From assembly GCA_945787575.1 (NCBI GenBank), contig CALZKB010000009.1, forward strand, positions 1 through 38,162: a DNA stretch of 38,162 bases, in the 5' to 3' direction. Position 1 is the first letter of the stretch. The number at the start of each line of letters is the position of its first letter. The translations under genes and the position numbers were made by a program. This DNA is from Thermoanaerobaculia bacterium (lineage in GTDB: Bacteria > Acidobacteriota > Thermoanaerobaculia > Multivoradales > JAHEKO01). The notes below the pieces were generated by a model. That model was not told the DNA's origin and ran no database searches. It saw nothing but the letters and a program-made list of their open reading frames with translations. Positions 34,221 to 38,162 of this stretch are shown piece by piece.

Positions 34221-35750
34221 ATGAAGCGAAATTCCGTCCGCTGGTGGCCGCTGGTCGCGATCGCCATCCTCTGGTTGGGTGCGCTCGCCTGGATCTGGTC
34301 GAGCGCCGAGCTCACCGGTCAGGACCGGGTCACGCGAGCGCTCGGCACGGTCGTCCTGGCGGTGCTGCTCGGGCTCGTCTGGCTGCTCGCCTTGAGCCGG
34401 CTGCCGTGGCGGCGCCGGCTCCTCGGGTTCGGCGTCGTGTTGGCGGTCGGCGTGGCGCTCGGCTGGAGCGTGCGGATTCGCGGAGTGAGCGGCAATCTCG
34501 TGCCGATCTTCGAATGGCGCTGGTCGGGCGGTGGAGCGCAGGTGCGCGGTGGCGGTGGCTCAGAGACCGGATCGCTGATCGGCCCGCTCACGGACTATCC
34601 GCAGTTTCTTGGTCCCGACCGCGACGCGACCGTCGACGGACCGCTGTTGGCGCGCGGCTGGAACGAGCGGCCGCGCGAGGTCTGGCGGCAGCCGATCGGC
34701 GAAGGTTGGTCCGCGTTTGCCGTCGCCGGCACCCTCGCCGTGACCCAGGAGCAGCGTGGCGATCGCGAGGTGGTCTCGGCGTGGGATCTCGCCAGCGGCG
34801 TTCGCGTCTGGGAGCACGAGGACTCGGCACGCTACGAGACGACGATCGCGGGCGTCGGACCGCGGGCGACACCGACGATCGTCGACGGCACCGTCTTCAC
34901 CATGGGAGCGAAGGGTCGATTGAACGCGCTCGAGCTCGCCGGCGGTACGCTGCTGTGGACCCACGACCTCGTCGAGGAGTTCGGTGCAGCGACCCCGGAC
35001 TGGGGTCGCAGCGGCTCGCCGCTCGTCGTCGACGGCCTGGTCGTCACGGCCGTTGGGGGCGGACTCGGTGACGCTTCGTTGATGGCCTTTGAAGCGGCGT
35101 CTGGCGTGCCGGTCTGGCAGGCGGGACGCGACGGCATCAGCTACTCGTCACCGCAGGTAGCGACGCTCGCCGGTCGCCGGCAGATCGTGATCTTCAACCG
35201 CGGTTCGATCTCCGGTCACGACGTCGCGACCGGGCGTGAGCTATGGAGCTATCCCTGGTCGAGCGGTCAGCCCAACGTCGCCATGCCGCTGCCGCTCGGC
35301 GCCGCTCGACTGCTCGTCTCGAGCGGCTACGGCGCGGGCAGCAAGCTGCTCGAGTTGTCAGCCGCCGGGGAAGGCCTGGAGGTCCAACTGATCTGGGAGA
35401 GCACGCGGCTCAAAGCCAAGTTCACCAACGTCGTGGAACACGCGGGTTACGTCTACGGCCTCGACGACGGGGTGCTCGTCTGCCTCGACCCCGAGACCGG
35501 CGAGCGCTGCTGGAAGCGCGGACGTTACGGCCACGGCCAGGTGATCCTGGTGGGGGATCTGCTGCTTCTGACGACCGAGAAGGGCGACGTCGTGCTCGTC
35601 GAGCCGAACCCCGAGGAGCATCGCGAGCTCGCGCGCTTCACCGCCTTCGACGGCAAGAGCTGGAACCCGCCGGCGCTCGTGGGACGCTATCTGCTGCTGC
35701 GCAATCATCGCGAGGCGGCGCTCTACGAGCTACCGGTGATCGCCGGCTGA
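34221..35750 (+). CDS. Membrane-anchored PQQ-type beta-propeller
   Basis: This 509-residue protein has three N-terminal helices (about 7-26, 38-58 and 66-84). With basic loops MKRNSVR and RLPWRRR inside, the propeller would face the periplasm. From about residue 125 it repeats the label seen in the divergent neighbour (YPQFLGPDRDATVDGPLLA), followed by blades such as VVSAWDLASGVRVWEHED, LNALELAGGTLLWTHDL, ISGHDVATGRELWSYPW and LVCLDPETGERCWKRG. The shared layout suggests a duplicated gene pair. As with its neighbour, PQQ ligands are not obvious. Possible roles are envelope assembly or sensing; neither is proven. Start ATG MKRNSVRWW. Confidence 0.9.
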   Translation: MKRNSVRWWPLVAIAILWLGALAWIWSSAELTGQDRVTRALGTVVLAVLLGLVWLLALSRLPWRRRLLGFGVVLAVGVALGWSVRIRGVSGNLVPIFEWRWSGGGAQVRGGGGSETGSLIGPLTDYPQFLGPDRDATVDGPLLARGWNERPREVWRQPIGEGWSAFAVAGTLAVTQEQRGDREVVSAWDLASGVRVWEHEDSARYETTIAGVGPRATPTIVDGTVFTMGAKGRLNALELAGGTLLWTHDLVEEFGAATPDWGRSGSPLVVDGLVVTAVGGGLGDASLMAFEAASGVPVWQAGRDGISYSSPQVATLAGRRQIVIFNRGSISGHDVATGRELWSYPWSSGQPNVAMPLPLGAARLLVSSGYGAGSKLLELSAAGEGLEVQLIWESTRLKAKFTNVVEHAGYVYGLDDGVLVCLDPETGERCWKRGRYGHGQVILVGDLLLLTTEKGDVVLVEPNPEEHRELARFTAFDGKSWNPPALVGRYLLLRNHREAALYELPVIAG

Positions 35751-35794
35751 CCCATTGAGGCCAACCGTCGAGTGGAGCGACCTTTGCGCAGGCC

Positions 35795-35826
35795 GAGGCG
35801 GTTGATTCGATCAACGCTATCGCCTC
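35795..35826. terminator. Bulged hairpin between convergent genes
   Basis: GAGGCG-GTTGAT-TCG-ATCAAC-(GCTAT)-CGCCTC forms a 12-base-pair stem with a five-base bulge, lying between the propeller stop (35750) and the BNR gene stop (35888). No T-run follows, so it could act as a bidirectional Rho-assisted terminator. Confidence 0.4.
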
Positions 35827-35830
35827 TACT

Positions 35831-35870
35831 CTCCATCGAAGAGGATGGCTCTCCATCGAAGAGGGTGGCT
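35831..35870. repeat. 20-base tandem repeat, two copies
   Basis: CTCCATCGAAGAGGATGGCT (35831-35850) is followed directly by the same 20 bases with one change, A to G (35851-35870). The repeat ends 17 bases before the BNR gene stop. Confidence 0.9.
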
Positions 35871-35887
35871 CCTCAGAAGGGAACCTC

Positions 35888-38162
35888 CTACGGTACCGTG
35901 CTGGACCAGGCGCTGGTGTCTCCCGACTCGAAGCCGTCGGCGAAGATGAGCGTCGGGCACGACTGAACCTCCACGTCGTCCACGTACCATCCCTCCTTGC
36001 TCAGGGCCGTCTCGACGTCGGTGGCGAGGCGGAAGCGGAAGCGGACTGTCGCGCCGGCGAAGGCGTCGAGGTCGACAATCGAAGCGAGCCAGTCCTGCGG
36101 ATCGCCGCACCAGGCGTTGTCGCCACCAATGGGATTACCGCAGCAGTTAGTGACCTCTCCGTCGTACGGGTCGGTCAGCAGCTCGGTCTCGAGACGTGTC
36201 CAGTTGGCACCATCATCGGTCGAGATCTCGACCACGGCACCGTCGAAGCATTCGTCGATCAGGGACTCGATCTGCTGCCAATTCCAGAACTTCAAGGTCA
36301 GCGGTGCCTCGTCGAGTGGCAGGATCACGGCCGGCGAGACCAGGTACTGGTCGCTGATCGATGAGACGTCCTCGGCCCAGAACGCGTTCACCCCGCTGTG
36401 GGTGCGAGTGTTCGAGAGCTGCCAGGTGTCGCCGTTCCCCGAGTGGGTCCAGCCGAACCCTCCGCTCTCGAGGTCGTCGAAGAAGACCTCGTTGCGCGGC
36501 GATCCGAAGGCGCAGTCGCCGGGCGCCGACTCGGTGATGAAGTCGAAAGTCGCGGAGTCGGCGCCGACCCCGCAGGCGTTCTCGGCCCGCACTCGCCAGT
36601 AATAGCGGATGTTGGTGTCGAGATCGTCGTCCGGGACCCAGGTCGGTCGCTCGAGCCCTGAGGCGCTGGCCACGATGTTGGTGAAGGCGGCGTCGGTGGC
36701 GGTCTCGACGGTGTAGCTCGCAGCCTGGGCTACGGCGCTCCACTCGAAGGTGGGGCGCGTCGTCTGAGTGGTGGCACCATCGTGCGGCAGCAGCAAGTTG
36801 GGCACCCCCGGGAACTGATCGAACAGGTCGAGAGTCGACGTCACGCCGTGGGCGATGCCCGACGGCGAGGAGGTGCCGGTGACCAAGATGGGGTAGCTGC
36901 CCGCGGCGGCCGCCCCCGTATCGGAGATCGTGAGGGTGCTGGTCCCCGGCGGCGTCACCGGGTTGGTGCCGAACGCGGTGGAGGTACCGGCCGGGTTGCC
37001 GCTCGCCGCCAGGGTCACCGGTTCGCTAAAGCCCTGGAACTGCAGCACGTCGAGGTCGTAGGCGGCGTCGTCCGGCGCGCAGATCTCCCGCGTCGAAGGG
37101 GTCGCGAGGATCAGGAAGTCGTTGCTTACCGTCGTCAGCTCGAACCAGACGTCCGGGTCGTTGTGCCCGTTCTGTATGTTCCGGTCGTCGGACCATTGCA
37201 GCAGCCCGACGAAGCCGTCCTGCTGGGCGATCTGGTCGTAGTCGCCGTGGTAGCAGGTGGAGAGCTCGGGATCGAGGTAGATGGGGGTCGAGACGTCGCT
37301 TACCCGTTCGTTGGCCAGCCACGTCGCGCCGCCGTCGGGCGACACCGTCTTGAAAGTGTCCTGCAGCGAGTTGGCCGGGTCGAGCCGCCGGTCGTACCAG
37401 GTCGCTACCACGATGTTCTCCGGGCTGACGCTGAGTGTCGGGAAGTACTGGTCGGAGAGCGTGGCGTCGTCGTTGAGCCTGACCTCCGGGCCCCAGGTAG
37501 CGCCGTTGTCGACCGATTTGCGGTAGAAGACGTCCACTACGTCGCCGACGTCGAAGCCGTCGGGGTCGTAGCTGTAGACCACGTGCAGCGCACCGTCGGG
37601 GCCCACGTCGAGCTGGGGCGAGGGCAGGTAGCGGATGTCCTCGTTGAGCGCCGGCCGGAAGCAGTCGGCGGTGGCGGCGCTGTCGCGCGGGTTGACCTCG
37701 CCCGTCATCGGGTTGGTCACCCGGCTCCAGAACACGCCGCCGTTGGTGGAGCGCGCGATCTCGATGTCGATCGGACCGCTGGGGAAGGGGTTCCAGCGCA
37801 GCCAGCCGATGTAGACGTCGCCGTTGGGTGCCACCGTGGGCCACGCGCCCTGGACGTCGACGCCGAAGTCCGACAGCGGCACCTGCTCTGACCAGTTCAA
37901 CCCGCCGTCGGTCGAGTGCTTCTCGTAGATCCGGTCGAAGCTGCCGAAGTCGGTCAACGTCAAGTACATGCGGCCGAAGAAGGGACTCGCCGGGTTGTTG
38001 TCGACCGCCATCAGCTCCTTGTCGTCGTTGTCGAAACCGGTCTGGGTGACGAAGGTGAAGGTCAGGCAATCGTTGTTCGAGCGCCAGATACCCACGCCGC
38101 CGGAGCGCACGAGGGCGTAATAGAACTTGCCGTCGGCACGCCGCCAGACCATGCTCGGGTCG
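35888..38162 (-). CDS. Secreted BNR-repeat protein with Fn3 and immune-inhibitor-like domains, partial
   Basis: About 757 residues are open to the right edge, so the N-terminus with any signal peptide is missing; the Met at 38152 is probably internal. Residues about 1-350 carry sialidase-type Asp-box-like repeats (KHSTDGGLNWSEQV, RSTNGGVFWSRV, KSVDNGATWGPEV, VSPDGGATWLANE). An Ala/Thr-rich beta segment (about 355-450) is followed by an Fn3-like domain (PTFEWSAVAQAASYTVETA, YYWRVRAENACG). A module like the end of immune inhibitor A proteases comes next (DDLESGGFGWTHSGNGDTW, KEGWYVDDVEVQSC). The last 20 residues read LIFADGFESGDTSAWSSTVP, a tail I recall on other secreted proteins of Acidobacteriota. 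Glycan binding or cleavage is plausible; no sialidase Arg triad was found. Confidence 0.85.
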   Translation of the reverse strand, partial: DPSMVWRRADGKFYYALVRSGGVGIWRSNNDCLTFTFVTQTGFDNDDKELMAVDNNPASPFFGRMYLTLTDFGSFDRIYEKHSTDGGLNWSEQVPLSDFGVDVQGAWPTVAPNGDVYIGWLRWNPFPSGPIDIEIARSTNGGVFWSRVTNPMTGEVNPRDSAATADCFRPALNEDIRYLPSPQLDVGPDGALHVVYSYDPDGFDVGDVVDVFYRKSVDNGATWGPEVRLNDDATLSDQYFPTLSVSPENIVVATWYDRRLDPANSLQDTFKTVSPDGGATWLANERVSDVSTPIYLDPELSTCYHGDYDQIAQQDGFVGLLQWSDDRNIQNGHNDPDVWFELTTVSNDFLILATPSTREICAPDDAAYDLDVLQFQGFSEPVTLAASGNPAGTSTAFGTNPVTPPGTSTLTISDTGAAAAGSYPILVTGTSSPSGIAHGVTSTLDLFDQFPGVPNLLLPHDGATTQTTRPTFEWSAVAQAASYTVETATDAAFTNIVASASGLERPTWVPDDDLDTNIRYYWRVRAENACGVGADSATFDFITESAPGDCAFGSPRNEVFFDDLESGGFGWTHSGNGDTWQLSNTRTHSGVNAFWAEDVSSISDQYLVSPAVILPLDEAPLTLKFWNWQQIESLIDECFDGAVVEISTDDGANWTRLETELLTDPYDGEVTNCCGNPIGGDNAWCGDPQDWLASIVDLDAFAGATVRFRFRLATDVETALSKEGWYVDDVEVQSCPTLIFADGFESGDTSAWSSTVP

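Overview
The window is about 38 kb of GC-rich, densely coded bacterial DNA with 27 supported protein genes. Two of them are cut by the window edges. No rRNA, tRNA, CRISPR array, insertion sequence or phage gene was seen. The cell is Gram-negative: there is an outer-membrane efflux channel, several lipoprotein-type signal peptides and many other signal peptides. The mix of secreted amidohydrolase-like proteins, planctomycete/acidobacterial-style beta-propellers, a BNR protein ending in a DGFESGDTSAWS-like tail and high GC best fits an uncultured Acidobacteriota (perhaps Thermoanaerobaculia-like). This is inference; no marker gene is present to prove it.

Layout. (1) 1-5273, minus strand: a Cu(I)/Ag(I) efflux operon: a small Met/Cys/His-rich exported protein, then CusC, CusB and CusA (CusA runs off the left edge). 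The last three genes overlap by 4 and 11 bases. Two 16-17-base direct repeats lie upstream. (2) 5313-8816: a lipoprotein metallo-beta-lactamase-fold hydrolase and a zinc alcohol dehydrogenase (minus), divergent from a group II PLP decarboxylase-like enzyme. (3) 8940-13348: two overlapping exported amidohydrolase-like genes. Of their three barrel domains only one keeps its metal ligands. (4) 13575-14057: a small monohaem cytochrome c. (5) 14262-23214: an LCAT-like lipoprotein lipase, convergent with a minus-strand run of an SLC13/RCK transporter, a membrane patatin phospholipase, an exported MTA/SAH-deaminase-type amidohydrolase and an alpha/beta-hydrolase lipoprotein.

(6) 23293-31980, plus strand: a glycan set (GT4 glycosyltransferase, coiled-coil methyltransferase, GT-C membrane glycosyltransferase), a SEC-C zinc protein, and a tightly coupled cassette of a DUF3592/arrestin-like membrane protein, a small arrestin-like protein and a P-loop ATPase, followed by an alpha/beta hydrolase. 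The two glycosyltransferases end in what looks like the same beta-sandwich module. (7) 32062-38162: a degenerate exported SNase-like protein and an exported PQQ-type propeller (minus), divergent from a membrane-anchored propeller (plus), which converges on the C-terminal part of a large secreted BNR/Fn3 protein.

The best candidates for something undescribed are the DUF3592/arrestin/ATPase cassette (28717-31166) and the active-plus-degenerate amidohydrolase assembly (8940-13348). Neither has a function I can assign from sequence alone. All homology statements rest on motif recognition by eye, with no database search.
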